From Prinsepia uniflora (Eukaryota; Streptophyta; Magnoliopsida; Rosales; Rosaceae), in NCBI GenBank assembly GCA_032719365.1, contig CM064873.1, positions 43,128,332 to 43,192,331 on the forward strand: 64,000 bases of DNA, written 5' to 3'. The notes beneath the pieces are model-generated. The model ran no database searches. It had not been told where the DNA came from and worked only from the letters and a program-made list of their open reading frames with translations. This document shows positions 1-11,590 of the stretch, in pieces (the first letter of the stretch is position 1; every line of letters begins with the position of its first letter). The position numbers and the translations under genes are program-made.

Positions 1-839
1 CCCGTACCTCACGACTATGGGTACCACTGTTCTTACAATCCACATCAGGAAAATGAACGTTCCCCGAACGTCCCCTGATCCCCAAGTATCAGAACCACAC
101 TAATTACCCTCGATAGCCAGTCATCTCCATATGACTACCGACCAACTGTCATTACTATCGAGATCCGCATCCACACATCACACCAATACCCGATCCAACA
201 CGGGATTCCACAATTTATCTCAGAACCGTATCCGTAAATCGGATCCCATAGTTCTGCCTAGACTCACCAGAGCCATCCACATGGTCATCCATGACCTCAG
301 CCGCTCGTCGCAGCACAAGTTCTCATCCACTAGCCACAATTAAGGTTTACCTTTTAATACTAGGGTTCCACAATCACACCCTATGGTTCAACCGAACCAA
401 ACAGCTCTCCGTAATATAAAATCCACAACCTGACCGACCCTGCGGTCTAGACATCGAATAGACGTCAAATCCAATCCTACCATCCCATCAACGTGGGTTC
501 CACCACTAGGTCATCGGCCAACTCCGATGAACCAACATCCCTCACACTAGAAACCACCACAAGGGTTCACATTTTAGACCATTACTCACATGAGGTTCCC
601 CGAACCTGGCTGCACCTAGCAGCACAACAATCCAATATCACATGACCGAACCGACGGTCCCACAATACCAGTTCATCACAATCAACCCCACTTGGGTCGA
701 ATCATATAAATGCACGGCGTATCGGGCCAATCACACTCCATGCACTATCCAAACCCAAAAACTATCTATCAGGTTGATAACGAATTGCAGCCCAAAGAGA
801 CATCACACCCTCGACCTGCGCACACAAAAGAGCAACCGT
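1..839 (-). mobile_element. Internal region of a LARD-type LTR element (5' part, minus strand)
   Basis: This is the sequence just inside the 5' LTR at 855-4041, read on the minus strand. Next to the primer-binding site it aligns by eye with the start of the internal region of the complete LARD at 40882 onward: both carry a block reading CAGGTCGAGG, GTGTGAT or similar, then GGGCTGCAATTCG-like and ATCAACCTGA. No open frame of useful length and no gag, protease, RT or integrase motif is visible, so the element is taken as non-autonomous. Its other LTR would lie left of the window. Confidence 0.65.
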
Positions 840-851
840 GCTCTGATACCA
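840..851 (-). other. Primer-binding site, tRNA-iMet type
   Basis: On the minus strand this reads TGGTATCAGAGC, the complement of the 3' end of plant initiator tRNA-Met. It lies three bases from the LTR end at 855. It fixes the element's strand and shows that 855-4041 is a 5' LTR rather than a solo LTR. Confidence 0.9.
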
Positions 852-854
852 AGT

Positions 855-3800
855 TGACAGGACCCATCCCAATCCCCCCGGGATTACCATGGAATGTGCC
901 CTGCTCCCGTCCAACCAGGGGTGTCAGACAAGGGATGACCAAGAGCCACTGCCCAAACGGGGCATCCAGAGTGCGCAAGGATCGATGGAGGAGGTGTGCA
1001 ATGTCCCAGTCCCTGCTGCAATCGCATCCGTGATCAACCTGAAGGGCATTAAAACCAAAAGCTGTGAGTGGACAAAAACTAGTAAGTTTATCAAATACAT
1101 TTATAAGACATTTATGCCCTCCAATAAAAACGTATGCATGCCACGAAAACCAGTAACTAAAACGTTTGCTCAACCGAGCCATTAGGGCCTTAGCCCAAAA
1201 ACCGTTAACCAAAAACCAAGTGTGGGAACTCAGCCCAAAATTGTGGAATACCACCACCATACATATTAAAACCATGTGGGTCACCACCCACGACCATAGA
1301 TGAACATCAATTCATTAAAATCACACAATCATAAATCCACCCGGAAAGCCATTTCATTAATTCGTATTTTACCATTACCATCACCAGCATCCCTGATGCT
1401 AGACGTCCCTGACGTCATATCTCACGGTTTCACAAGCTACGCGTGCTGCCCGGGGTCTCTCCGGGTCCATATATCTGACATCCCTGATGTCTGACGTCCC
1501 AGACGTCAATCATAGCAATCCTGCTCCTGAGTCATCATACGGTCCGGCTGCTCCGTATGGTGACCCTTCACAGGCAATGCACCGTGACTTCCCCAGTGTC
1601 CCAGACATCTGGAGGAGACCATCATATATCCTTGTGTCCAGATGGTATATGGAAAACAGTTTTATTTAATCCTTTTATCATATTATTACCATTGGGCCCT
1701 GCCCGAAATTTCCATAAAACCACATAATTCCATTTAGGGTCCTTGACCCAAAATCACAATTATTAAATATAGGGTCCCTGACCCGAAATCACATTTATTA
1801 TCCAACTGGGCCTCATGCCCGATTTTATGAACCACTGGGCCCACGGCCCGATTTGTAAACCAACTGGGCCCACGGCCCGACTTATAAACCCACTGGGCCC
1901 ACAGCCCGAATTCGTAAATCAACTGGGCCCCTGGCCCGATAACATAACTCAAATGGGTCTCAGCCCGATTTCATACCAACTGGGCCCCTGGCCCGATTTC
2001 ATTAACCAACTGGGCCCCCGGCCCGATTTCAAATGGACTCCAAGTCCGAAATTTCCAACATAATTGGGCCTCAAGCCCGAGTTCATATTTCCAATTTCAA
2101 AACCATTTCATCACATTTTATCCAAGTCATAAATATGGAAAATCCATGTAAAACCGGAAACCTCGATTTACGTGCAAGCACGTAAATCGCCTCGAAATAC
2201 GTGAAACCGTACAATTTACCAACAACCAAACCAACATCATACAATCACAATCATAATCCATGTAAAACATTTAAGCATGCATAGAATTTATAAAACCAAA
2301 GTCCACTCACAGACCGTTTTAACCGTGTGCCTCGATATGCGTGCCACCGGCCCTCCCGGGCCACACCACTATCACCGGGACTCCCAATCCTGTCCAAATC
2401 ACATTAGAGGGTCACTAACCTCATCATTAACATCCTATCAAAGTCCCGTAATTTTCCCGCATTTTTACTTATTTTTAAACTTAATTTAAAACCTTCGGAC
2501 ATCCCGAACACTATCGAGACGGTGTCCGATCGACCCGAAACCAATCCCAAAATGTTCGTTACATTAAATAGGACAGAAGTCATGTTGACCTCACCTCGAG
2601 ATCCGTGCCCACGCGCCGTCACGCGCCGCCGTGAGTGGCTGCGCGTGAAACTCACGCGCCGTGAACAGTGTCACCGTTCTGACCCGGTTGTCTGATAAAC
2701 GGGTCACCGTGACCCGCGGCCCAACCCGACTGGTTCTCAGCCATTACTCGATCATTTTCAATTCCGTTTGTTCCTACAAGATCGTCTCATTAATTCCAGT
2801 TGATCCATGATTTTAAAACTGAGAAACCAACACGTTTGACTACCTGTTCGTGGAGGTGTGCAGACCGGCCACCTGCAACCGTCGTGTCTGCACGATCCCG
2901 GCCACCATTCCTTTCGAAAACGATCCCCAAAGGCTCGTCTCAACCCCTAGATCATCATCCTGGTCACAAGATCGATTGTAGTACGTTAAAACCCATCCTG
3001 CCATTTTTACCCGAAAACAGACTCACGGGTTCGAGGCTTACCTCGCCGCCGTGGCTCCCGCCGTGGCCACCAGCATGCCCAGTTCGACTCCAGGAACATC
3101 CTACGTCCATTTACAACGATCAAAACCAGCCCAAAACGACTTCCGAATTCTGAGTTTTGGACCTCCCCTGTTTTTCCTTTCCGCCGTGTCCGCTGCCGTC
3201 TCCCGCCGTCTCCCGTCATTCCTCAGGTGCCCAAATCTCCCACCGGACTTAGCCTAGTAATGGTGTAGGTTTAGTTGGTGCGGGTTGGATGGGTAGTGGA
3301 TTTGGGGTGGTAGTCGTTCACGGTGAAATGAGAAATGAGAGAGGGGGATTAACTGATCAAATTAATTAAGGAAGGGATGAGATGAGATGGACGGTCCAGA
3401 TGCAATCTGGGAGTGAGATGGAGGGCTGAGATTAAAAGAGGGGATAAATTGTATTTTAACCCATTAATGGAAGCATGATCCAGATTTAGAGCCCCAAATC
3501 AAGGGATGAGTGACACTTGTCACTCATCCAAGGGTTCAGATTCAATAATCACTATTCAATATTTTATTATTATTTTAATCCCGGTTCGTTCGGTAAACCG
3601 AGCCCGATTCCTTGACCATAACTTCGTCGTCGTAACTCCGATTTCGGCATGCCGCCTGTCGTTGGATTCGTATCGACGATACCTACGTAACGGTCCTTGG
3701 CCCTCGCCCATCGGACCTCCCGGTCAGAAAGTCAACATTTGGCCCCTAATAAGCCAAATTACCAAAATACCCCTCAACTTCCGAACACCATAACTTTCTC

Positions 3801-4041
3801 TACGAATGTCGGAATCGAACGTGCCACCTGTCTATGAACTCGTGACGTCCCGAACTACGTCACGGTCATCGGTCAAAGTCCATTTGACCGCCCGAACAAA
3901 AAGTCAACATTTTACCCACGACCAGGGGCAAAACGGTCATTTTGCACATTTTGTCCGATTCCGCCCTACTAACCACCGTTCAACCTCGCTAATCAAGATT
4001 AGTGACTAATCTAATCCCGGAATTCGGGACGGGTCGTTACA
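855..4041 (-). mobile_element. 5' LTR of a LARD-type element (LTR A), nested in LTR B
   Basis: This 3187-bp LTR runs on the minus strand from TGTAACGACCCGTCCC (plus-strand end at 4041) to GGGTCCTGTCA (855). It contains the inverted pair CTGTGAGTGGAC at 1062-1073 and GTCCACTCACAG at 2301-2312. Triloop hairpins lie at 1386-1400, 1402-1416, 1477-1491 and 1493-1507, and a roughly 30-bp hairpin repeat fills 1694-2077. An 8-bp hairpin of stem GCGCGTGA lies at 2641-2659. The 5 bases beyond it, TCCCA at 4042-4046, should match the far flank outside the window. It interrupts the plus-strand LTR B. Confidence 0.88.
1694..2077 (-). repeat. Degenerate ~30-bp tandem hairpin repeat in LTR A
   Basis: About twelve units each centre on a short perfect or near-perfect hairpin such as GGGCC-CAC-GGCCC (1837-1849, 1866-1878), GGGCC-CCT-GGCCC (1925-1937, 1982-1994), GGGTC-CTT-GACCC (1737-1749), GGGTC-CCT-GACCC (1772-1784) and GGACT-CCA-AGTCC (2035-2047). 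Units are joined by AT-rich spacers such as GATTTCATAACCAACT. Stem changes are matched on both sides. The same array occurs in LTR C and LTR G. Confidence 0.85.
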
Positions 4042-5748
4042 TCCCACGCGCAGGGGCTTTGGCCGGCGCCTGTGGGCACGTGGTCCACTTTCTGGGGATG
4101 CTTCCAACACACGAAATCATCCTTTCGATGTAACAAGCATTTTGGGACTGGTTTCGCGTCGATCGGACATCGTTTCGATAGGTTTCGGGGTGTCCGAAGG
4201 TTTAGGATAGAATTTAAAAATAGTTAAAAATTCTAGAAAATTACGGGGCTTTAGTGAGAGGTTAATAAGGTAGTTAGTAAACCTCTAGTACGATTTGGAC
4301 AGGTTTAGGAGCCCTGGTGATGGTGATTAGTCCGGGAGAGCCGTATAGCACGCGTATCGAGGAGGTAGCTCGGACAGTCCGTGAGTGGACCTTGTTTTCT
4401 AAATTGATACATGCATAAATGTTTATTATATGTTTTAATACTTTTTTTTGTGATGCCATGAGTGCGTTTGTGTGTGGTTACGTATTGGCACATATTTCAA
4501 GGTTTCGGCCTTATACGGTGCCTATACGGGTTTGTATTTCTACGATGATTTAAATGAAATGGTTTTGGTTTTGAAACGGATAAACTCGGGCATGTAGCCC
4601 TATTGATGACCTACGGGTCTGAGTCGTGGTCGCGGCGAGTGCTTTGTGCACGACGACGGACGATACGACACTCGCCTCCAGACTGAGATGTGTTCCTTCT
4701 GGAGAGGTCACGATGCACATACTGTCGTCGAGCAGCCGATGGAGGCCCGACTTCAGAGTGCTGACGGTTCGGGATATAGATCGGTGTTGAGTGCACCATA
4801 ATCTCGAGGTGGTCGCGTCGGTTGATTCGTTCACGGCGACATACCAGGATTGAGCGCGGTCCTGGACAGATGGTTGCATGCATCACTACGATCGGGATTG
4901 TGATTGACCCTGAGATATCGGGCACGATGCCCAGTTGAGTCTTATGTTCGGGCACGAGGCCCAGTTACTTTACGTTTATGATTTCGGGTCGAGGACGCTA
5001 AATGGATTTCTAGTTTCATGATAGTTAATGGGGACCGGGCATGAATTTTTTCGTTATATATATATATATTTATATGCCTTCCTTATTTGGAATGTCTTCT
5101 CCCGGGAGGGTCGTTGGCCTCGGTGGACCCCGGAGTAGTCACAGAGCACTAACTGAGTGGAGTCGCCCCCGTTGGGTACCTTACTCTCAGGAGGGCTTAG
5201 ATTATAACCTCAGGGAAGTTCATTGGTCTACGGACATTGACTTGAGTGGACCCTAGGAGACTTGGGCTTTGAGATCCCAGGTAGCACACGCGTAGTTTTA
5301 GATACCGTGACATGATGAGTTATGTGATTTATATGTATATGCTATATGATATGTGATGTATACAGGTTTTGGGCTGAGTCCCACATGGATTTGGGCAGTG
5401 GCCCGTGTATCTGGTTTCATTTACGATTTTGGGCTAAGGCCCTGATGATTTGGTAAATGGTTTTCGAATGTATACATACTTTTAAGGGTACAAATGTCTT
5501 TCTTATGAAATGTTTTTATAACTCTTTGTTTTGTCCACTCACAGCTTTTAATGTTTTGACTTCCCTTTACATTGACGGCGAATGCGAGCTGTAGCAGAGA
5601 CCGAGACATCACATACCTTCTCCGGATCCTGGCGTACTTTGTAGCCCGAGAGGTCTAAGGTTGGAATTTCTCTTGTCTGACACTCCGTGTCAGATGGGAT
5701 CACGAGCGTCCTACGTTAATCCCGGCGGGATTGGGACGGGTCCTGACA
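4042..5748 (+). mobile_element. 3' part of LTR B (plus strand), interrupted by LTR A
   Basis: This 1707-bp block matches the last 1.6-1.7 kb of the LARD LTRs at 39241-40881 and 45241-46950. It holds CCGTGAGTGGAC at 4379-4390, GTCCACTCACAG at 5533-5544, the hairpin TCTGACAC/GTGTCAGA, and the terminal GGGACGGGTCCTGACA. The missing first ~1.3 kb should lie left of the window beyond the element that owns LTR A. Hairpin units with stem GGGC/GCCC and loops ACGAT or ACGAG occur around 4915-4960. Confidence 0.82.
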
Positions 5749-6434
5749 CTTCAATTTTTGCTGTTGGTTTTTATGGAAATGGAGAAATAAAAGACTTTTT
5801 TAGGCTGATTTTTAGTTTCCGCATCCTAAATTGACGATCTTGAGGACAGCTGAGGAATGGAACCTTGCCAACATTCATAGCTCAAGTAAACCAGCAAGAC
5901 ATTTGGTTGAGATTGCTTGGAAGAAACCCCCTCTAGGAATCATTAAGATTAACACCGATGAGAGCCGTAAGGGTGCGAAAGGCTGCGTTGCAGCTGGAGG
6001 TGTGTTTCGAAATTCTGAGGGTGCCTGGATTCATGGGTTCTTTATGAACATTGGCGTTGGTCAGATTCTTAATACAGAGATGTGGGGTATTTTTCAAGGA
6101 TTGCAGATTGCTTGGGAGATGGGGGAAAGAGAGATTTTTATTGAATCTGATTTGGAGGCTACTGTTCACTTTGTTAGCCATCTCGTGCCAGAAACGCATC
6201 ATCAACTTCTTGATTGCTTGTCAGAATCTAGTGGGCAGAGATCGGAGATGTGAAGTGAAGTATGTTTATAGAGATGAGAATAGAGTTGATAATTTTTTGG
6301 CTGGGCTAGAATTGAGTATGGAGATAGGATGCGTTGCTACTGTTTTTGATATCCATGGTCTGAGCCTCCCTCGGATGTGGTCTAGTTGCGTTTCTTTGTT
6401 TCGTTTTTATTTCTTTCTAGTCACCCAAAAAAAA
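5749..6434 (+). mobile_element. 5'-truncated LINE (L1-type) tail ending in a poly(A) run
   Basis: The segment encodes only a C-terminal RNase H-like domain (see 5831-6410) and ends in an eight-A run at about 6427-6434, as expected for a 5'-truncated non-LTR retrotransposon. The left edge is uncertain because LTR B ends at 5748. I could not find a convincing target-site duplication. It lies directly upstream of the ASCH-like gene exons. Confidence 0.6.
5831..6410 (+). pseudogene. LINE ORF2 C-terminal RNase H domain (RVT_3-like), frameshifted
   Basis: The frame from 5831 reads a typical plant RNase H-like domain: the IKINTDES block (about residues 39-46) carries the first Asp, then a GG-A-GGVFRNSEGAWI stretch, the TEMWGIFQGLQIA block with the catalytic Glu, and the IESDLEA block with the next Asp. 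Near 6200-6215 the homology moves to a second frame that continues CQNLVGRDRRCEV, a VYRDENRVDNFLAGLE block with the last Asp, and a stop. One frameshift therefore separates the two halves. In active elements this domain degrades RNA in RNA-DNA hybrids during target-primed reverse transcription. The copy is dead: no reverse transcriptase or endonuclease precedes it. Confidence 0.7.
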
Positions 6435-6466
6435 CTTAACGCAGAGCGAGAAGCAGAGGCGTTGAT

Positions 6467-7232
6467 ATGGCCATGTCAACGCCGAGGGTTAACCTAAAAG
6501 ATACTATTGAAGAGCTCTTGAAGTTCACTCTCCAATCTTCCATAAACGAAACCCTGGAATTCGATTTAGGGTTGCCCAACGACTTTTGCTCCCACCTCCT
6601 AAAACCTGAACACCAACCATACCCGCTCCTCGTCTTCCCTTCCCGCTCCGATTCTACTGGTGCTATTAATTCTCACTAATCCCTTATTTTCTATTCTTTC
6701 GGCTTCCCAAGAAACTTTCTCTGTTGTTTTCCTAGCTACCGAACAGATCACTAGCCTTATGTATGGTGTATGTATTAATTGTATCGTGCTTATTCCTGAG
6801 GCCATAAAGTCTGTCATCTGAATTTGATTCATGGACTATTTGGATTGTAGTGTACTCAAATATACCCATTATTTTCAGCTTCTTTTGAAGGGGTTCCGCC
6901 ATACCCTTTATACAAGCGTTTGGCGTTGGCCTTGCATGAATGCATAACTTCTGGGACGTATTTTGGTACTGATAACAATAAGCCCATTATTGATCAAGAA
7001 AGTTCCTTCAAGGAAAAAGAAAATGAATGGCAGAAGCTGATTTTGGACAAGGGATCTGAATTAGTTAATGTAAACTGCAATTAGAGGTTTCAATTTTGTT
7101 GTATGTTTCTTTATGTCAACCGCAGCTCCATTAATTGATGAAAAAGAGATTTTTTTTCCCCCTTTCACCAGATATTAAAGACTTTTAATATTGAACTTCA
7201 TGTTCAGGAGCCTTTCTTTCCGCAGCTTAAAG
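6467..7232 (+). pseudogene. 5' three exons of an ASCH (PUA-like) domain protein gene, 3' part missing
   Basis: Three exons join in phase: 6467-6659 (ATG AUG context ATATGG, donor G|GTGCTA), 6879-7069 (acceptor TTTTCAG, donor AAT|GTAAAC) and 7172-7232 (acceptor CACCAG, donor AAAG|GTAATA). The product starts MAMSTPRVNLKDTIEELLKF and later contains EGVPPYPLYKRLALALHE and ELHVQEPFFPQL. From memory of plant families this matches the N-terminal part of ASCH-domain proteins, thought to bind RNA; the ASCH core should follow the third exon. I find no such exon between 7233 and the copia element at 9035, nor further on, so the gene is truncated or continues beyond a very long intron. It may be a captured or transposon-broken copy. 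The family assignment is from recall and needs a search. Confidence 0.55.
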
Positions 7233-9034
7233 GTAATAATAAGCTTCTATTCTAACATTCCCATTTTGCAGGCACATAACTAGATTCAAAATTCTCTGAA
7301 ATTAAAAAAAAAAAAAAAAAAAAAAACTAGATTTAAAATTTTGGTTAAAGGAAAATTACAAATTTAATGTACACAATATAATATTTTGACTTTTGAGCAT
7401 AATGAATCTTGTTAGTTCCTGATGTTGACTGTCTACACTTGTTGCCCAAGTGTAACAAATGACCAGCACTGCAATCATGTCCTCTAGTCATTTGTCATGT
7501 AGTACTAAGTTGTCAACTGTCAAATGACCAGTTTAAAAGTTGGGAAAGTTCAAGTCAACTGTCAAATGACCAATTTAAATGCCGGGAAAGTACAGGTGTT
7601 CAAATTTTGGTTTATAAGAACTGATTTTTTGTGCGAAGGAAAGACAAAGACAGGAATGCATAGAAAATAGAAGCCATCATTTTCCATGTTACGCTCTGTC
7701 ATATGGTTTAGTGCTAGCCATATCATAATGCACAAACTAGGTTTGGTGGTTAGTTTATTTTCCATAGAAGTGCACTCTGCAATTTTCTTTTTCTCTGTGT
7801 CGGAAGATTAGTTCTTAATTATTTTCTTTGTGAAACAGATGTATTGTCCTAATGCAGCAAATTTCACACTTTCACATCAATTTAATGTATTTGTCTTACA
7901 TGTATCCTTATGCAATTTCAATCTTTTTGATGATCCATTGGTCTTTAAAACTCTATTTAATTCATTGTTGTTCTTACTTTTGTATTCTTCATGGGTCTTT
8001 GTTAATAGATATCGATCAATGCTTTAAAAATATAGAAGTGTTAGGCAAAATAGTCATTGAATTTTTTAATTTTTATAAAATTTAGTAGTAATTGTCTTTA
8101 TTACTTTGACAATTACAAGAGAATAAGTGGCATTTTTCGGAAGAATGAACAATCAGCCTAGAAATATAGATCTGCAAATCTTTAAATTCGGACCTAATCC
8201 AAAAGGAAAAAAAATAAAATAAAAAATTCTAAGAGTCTTATATGCATTTGAACATGGATTTTTAAGACTTTTCATATAAAACTGTACGTACCCCAAAACG
8301 TATTGTATTATTTTAAATCTAATTCTGCTTTTAGTTTTGGTTGAGAACTTTGTTTTAGAAATCCTTACTTTCAGATGAAGAAATATTGGTAAACAGCGAT
8401 ATCAGGGTACTTACAGTGATCAGTCAAATAGAAATATTAGTCTAATTGTCATTGGCGTAATTCCAGCAAATGGATGTTGGAGTACCTCTGCAACATCTTT
8501 TGTTGGAGCCTAAGTTGGTGTCCTATGTATGTTTGAATTTAAGATGATATGCCTCTTTGGAGATGCTGTTTAAGTCCCATTGAAAATTATGAAAAATTTC
8601 ATAATTTAGTACAGAAACTTAGAACATGTATGAAAATAATAATGATTTAGGCTTCTTGACAAAACCCCTACAATTCAGCATTTTCAGCTATCCCATGTTG
8701 GTAAATGCAGGTTTAAATGTTACAAGCACATTCTGGATTTGGTTTGAGAGGAATTTGTGTCAATTTGTGGACTTGGTTTTGGAAGTGTCCTCACATCATA
8801 TGATTATTCTGAAGAGGCTGGATGGAAGTTAGGCTATTTAAATTCTTAACTAATAACACAGCTTCATCATAATACAGAAGATGCATGCAGCATATTAGAT
8901 ATTTGCGCAACATTAGAGAGTAGAGGATTAGGAGAACAGTAAATACTTCAACCCCATGATCTATCAAGCCCCTATGTAAAGACAATTATACCTAAGGACA
9001 CAACTGTAACCAAACGCATCTAGAAAGACAATCA
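7233..9034. other. AT-rich spacer, no gene recognised
   Basis: No exon or transposon domain could be recognised. It holds an A-tract at about 7302-7326, a direct repeat of about 43 bp (TCAACTGTCAAATGACCA at about 7512 and 7555), and short open frames with no family resemblance. It could be intron 3 of the ASCH-like gene plus decayed repeats. Confidence 0.5.
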
Positions 9035-9169
9035 TGTTGTGAACACGATCAAAATTTTCCTCATTCATTCAGTTAAAACCCTTTTATATAGGACTAGGGT
9101 TAGGTTACAATACATGGACGAAAACGTCCTTACATAAAAATAGACATACATTTTCATATATTTACAACA
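9035..9169 (-). mobile_element. Short 3' LTR of a Ty1/copia element
   Basis: On the minus strand this 135-bp block starts TGTTGTAAAT and ends GTTCACAACA, giving the inverted ends TGTTGT/ACAACA. It contains a TATA-like CTATATAAAAGG around 9090-9100. Just upstream in element orientation is a purine run CAAAGAGAAG, a plausible polypurine tract. It lies downstream of the copia RNase H sequence, as a 3' LTR should. The matching 5' LTR was not found. Confidence 0.6.
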
Positions 9170-10350
9170 CTTCTCTTTGAATATTTCATGTAATAGTGTT
9201 GTTCGACTGCGCGCCTATATGTTGTCCGTTAAAACCTTGCCAGTTAACAAAAATTCAGTAGGACAAAAATAATCATGATTGAAGAAAAAAGAGTGCAACG
9301 CACGTGGATCATAATCTCATCGGGATCTCTGCAGGTAGTTGAAGTCGTCTCTTCTGGTACATTAGTAGATAGTCCGTCTTTGAGATAATATGCATTAAAG
9401 TTGCTACACTAAAACTTTGCCCGATAAACCCAGTGGGAAAAACCCGTGGTCGAAGGGAAAAGATGAGTAAATGCATATGAATCGAATGATGGCATTTTCA
9501 AGATGTATTATTAATGGGGTGACCATACCAAAAGAGTGGCTCGTTAAAACCTAGTTAGGTAATAAAACTCAATGAGACAAAATAGCCCTGGTGGTAGGAC
9601 AAAAGAGTACACAATAATCTTGTTAGTATATTTCGGGATACTCAATATACGTCAGGATACTTGGTATGCTTCGGGATACTCCCCTTAATATCGACTCCCC
9701 CTAAAAACTAAGAACTTGATAGATCAATCAGTCTTCACAAACCAATACCACGAACATGCTTCTGGAATATTGGATTGGGTGATGGCCTATTGTTGTCTTC
9801 TATAATGGAAACTGATTCTCATCTGCTGAATGGAGGTAACATTATCTTGGTAGATAATCTTCGGTTCATTATTGGTAGAATGCAGTACACAAATTCTTTG
9901 AATATTCCTTGTAATGGCTCTTAGCCATACACATTTACGAGCTGCTTCGTGAAGAGCTAAAATCTTCACATGATTCGAAGACGTAGCAATAAGGGTCTGT
10001 TTCTTAGATCCCTAAGATATTTCTATGTTCCCAATGGAAAAGACAATCATTTTGGGAACGTGCCTTATGTGGGTGTGGTAAGTAACCTGTATCATTATAC
10101 CCAATAACGCAATACATCATTCTGAGGACTAAGGGGGTATTATTCATTCCTCGATGCATAAGGATAGAATAAACCCATATCTTGCATACCATTAAGGTAT
10201 TGGAAATTGTCTTTTATGTTATTCCAGTGGCAGCGTGTTGGCGCAGGACTGAATGTAGTTAGGCAGTTCACATCGGATGAAATGTCTGGTCTAGTACATT
10301 TGAATCAAGTACAGTAATGCGCTTATTGCACTTAGATATGAAATTTCTGG
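9170..10350 (-). pseudogene. Ty1/copia pol 3' part: RNase H and end of RT, broken
   Basis: Minus-strand fragments carry copia RNase H hallmarks: GYNDTGYLPHPHKARSQND (near 10050-10130), where the first catalytic Asp is expected, ALHEAARKCVWLRA (about 9900-9965) and a YQDNVTSIQQM block (about 9815-9850), equivalent to the usual EDN block. At 10300-10350 the sequence reads SYLSAISALLYL, the end of the RT-RNase H linker. Several stops and shifts break it. It joins in phase to the coding sequence at 16180 when LTR D and one copy of its target duplication are removed, which confirms that LTR D interrupted this element. Coding ends near 9780; 9170-9780 is decayed 3' untranslated sequence. Confidence 0.75.
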
Positions 10351-11590
10351 TGTAACGACCCGGATTTTATTATTATTTAATTAAATGGAAATTATATGTA
10401 AAATGACTATTTTGCCCTTGATCAAGGCAAAATGTTGACTTTTGACCCGAAGCACCGTTTGACTTTGACTTTTTGACCAATACGTAGATCGGGTCGCCCT
10501 GATTATGTAGACAGGCGGCATGCCAAATTTGGAGACCCGGAGCGAAAGTTTTGGGTCAAGAACGTTACGGGGCACTATTACGTTTTTCGAGACACGGGAG
10601 AATTAAATGGTCTTAATAACTCAAAACTGGATCTTTGAACCAATCAGATGAGTGACATTTGTCACTCATCTAACTGGCCCAAAAGCCCAATTATTTGGAT
10701 GCATGAACCTTTGCCATTCTTCTTTGCCGTGAACACCATATACCCACACAAACACTATTCTCCTCTTCCTTTTCATTTTCTCTCAGCCCAGATCGATCTC
10801 CCTCACCTTTACTAGACATCATCATCATTATCATCTTCACTGTCGTCGTCGCCGGCCACCGCAACCACCACGACAACCCAAGACCGCGACGGACCAAACG
10901 TACTCCAAACCGTACCCAGTGCAAACCACACCTTCCCCTTCCGTCTGGAGCTCGACAGTGGACACAGAAGAGGACAGGGAGCCTAACTAGAGCTCACGAC
11001 CGGTTGGTTCGACGCAGGACGCCGCCTGAAGCGACGGAGAGGAACCGGGAAACAGAGCCGAAGTTCTCCACACCAAGGTAACGATTTCGATCTTTTTCTT
11101 AGATTTGGAGGTTACATATGTCTAGGGTGTGTTTAGACGAGTCTCTAGGGCCAAATTGCGAAGAAAATGGTAACCGGAGGAGGAAATTCTGGGCGGGTCT
11201 TGGCCGTGGGTCACGGTGGCTCTGACGCTGGCTTTTCGGTAGGATCCCACCGAGCAGCACCGCAGGCCTTCGGTGCAAGACAGCCGAAGCTTAGACTGAG
11301 AATTCGGTAGGACTCCACAGAAGATGACGTCATCATTCTGACACTGTTCTGACATCGTGATGACGTCATCTTGTCAGACTTGTCAGAACTGTCAGGGCAG
11401 GGACCAATCACAGGCTGACACATGGCGTCTGACACCTGTCAGAGGATGACGTCGTTCTGACGTCAGCAGTGACGTTATGCTGACGTCATCAGTTACTGTA
11501 GCACCGTTGACCGCGCGTGGGGGCGCATGTGAACAGTACTTTTTGTGGGGCCGGTACCATTTTCAAGGTTTCGACGATACGGATCCAATG

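Noticed and set aside
840..851. Possible tRNA gene fragment
   Set aside because: Only the 12-base complement of the tRNA-iMet 3' end is present, directly beside an LTR end; it is a primer-binding site.
769..1287. 172-codon minus-strand open frame, with a related 155-codon frame at 14397-14864 on the plus strand
   Set aside because: Both cover the same LTR end region and exist because the LTRs share descent. The first runs across the LTR boundary into the primer-binding site, and the frame is broken in LTRs G, H and I. No protein family is recognisable.
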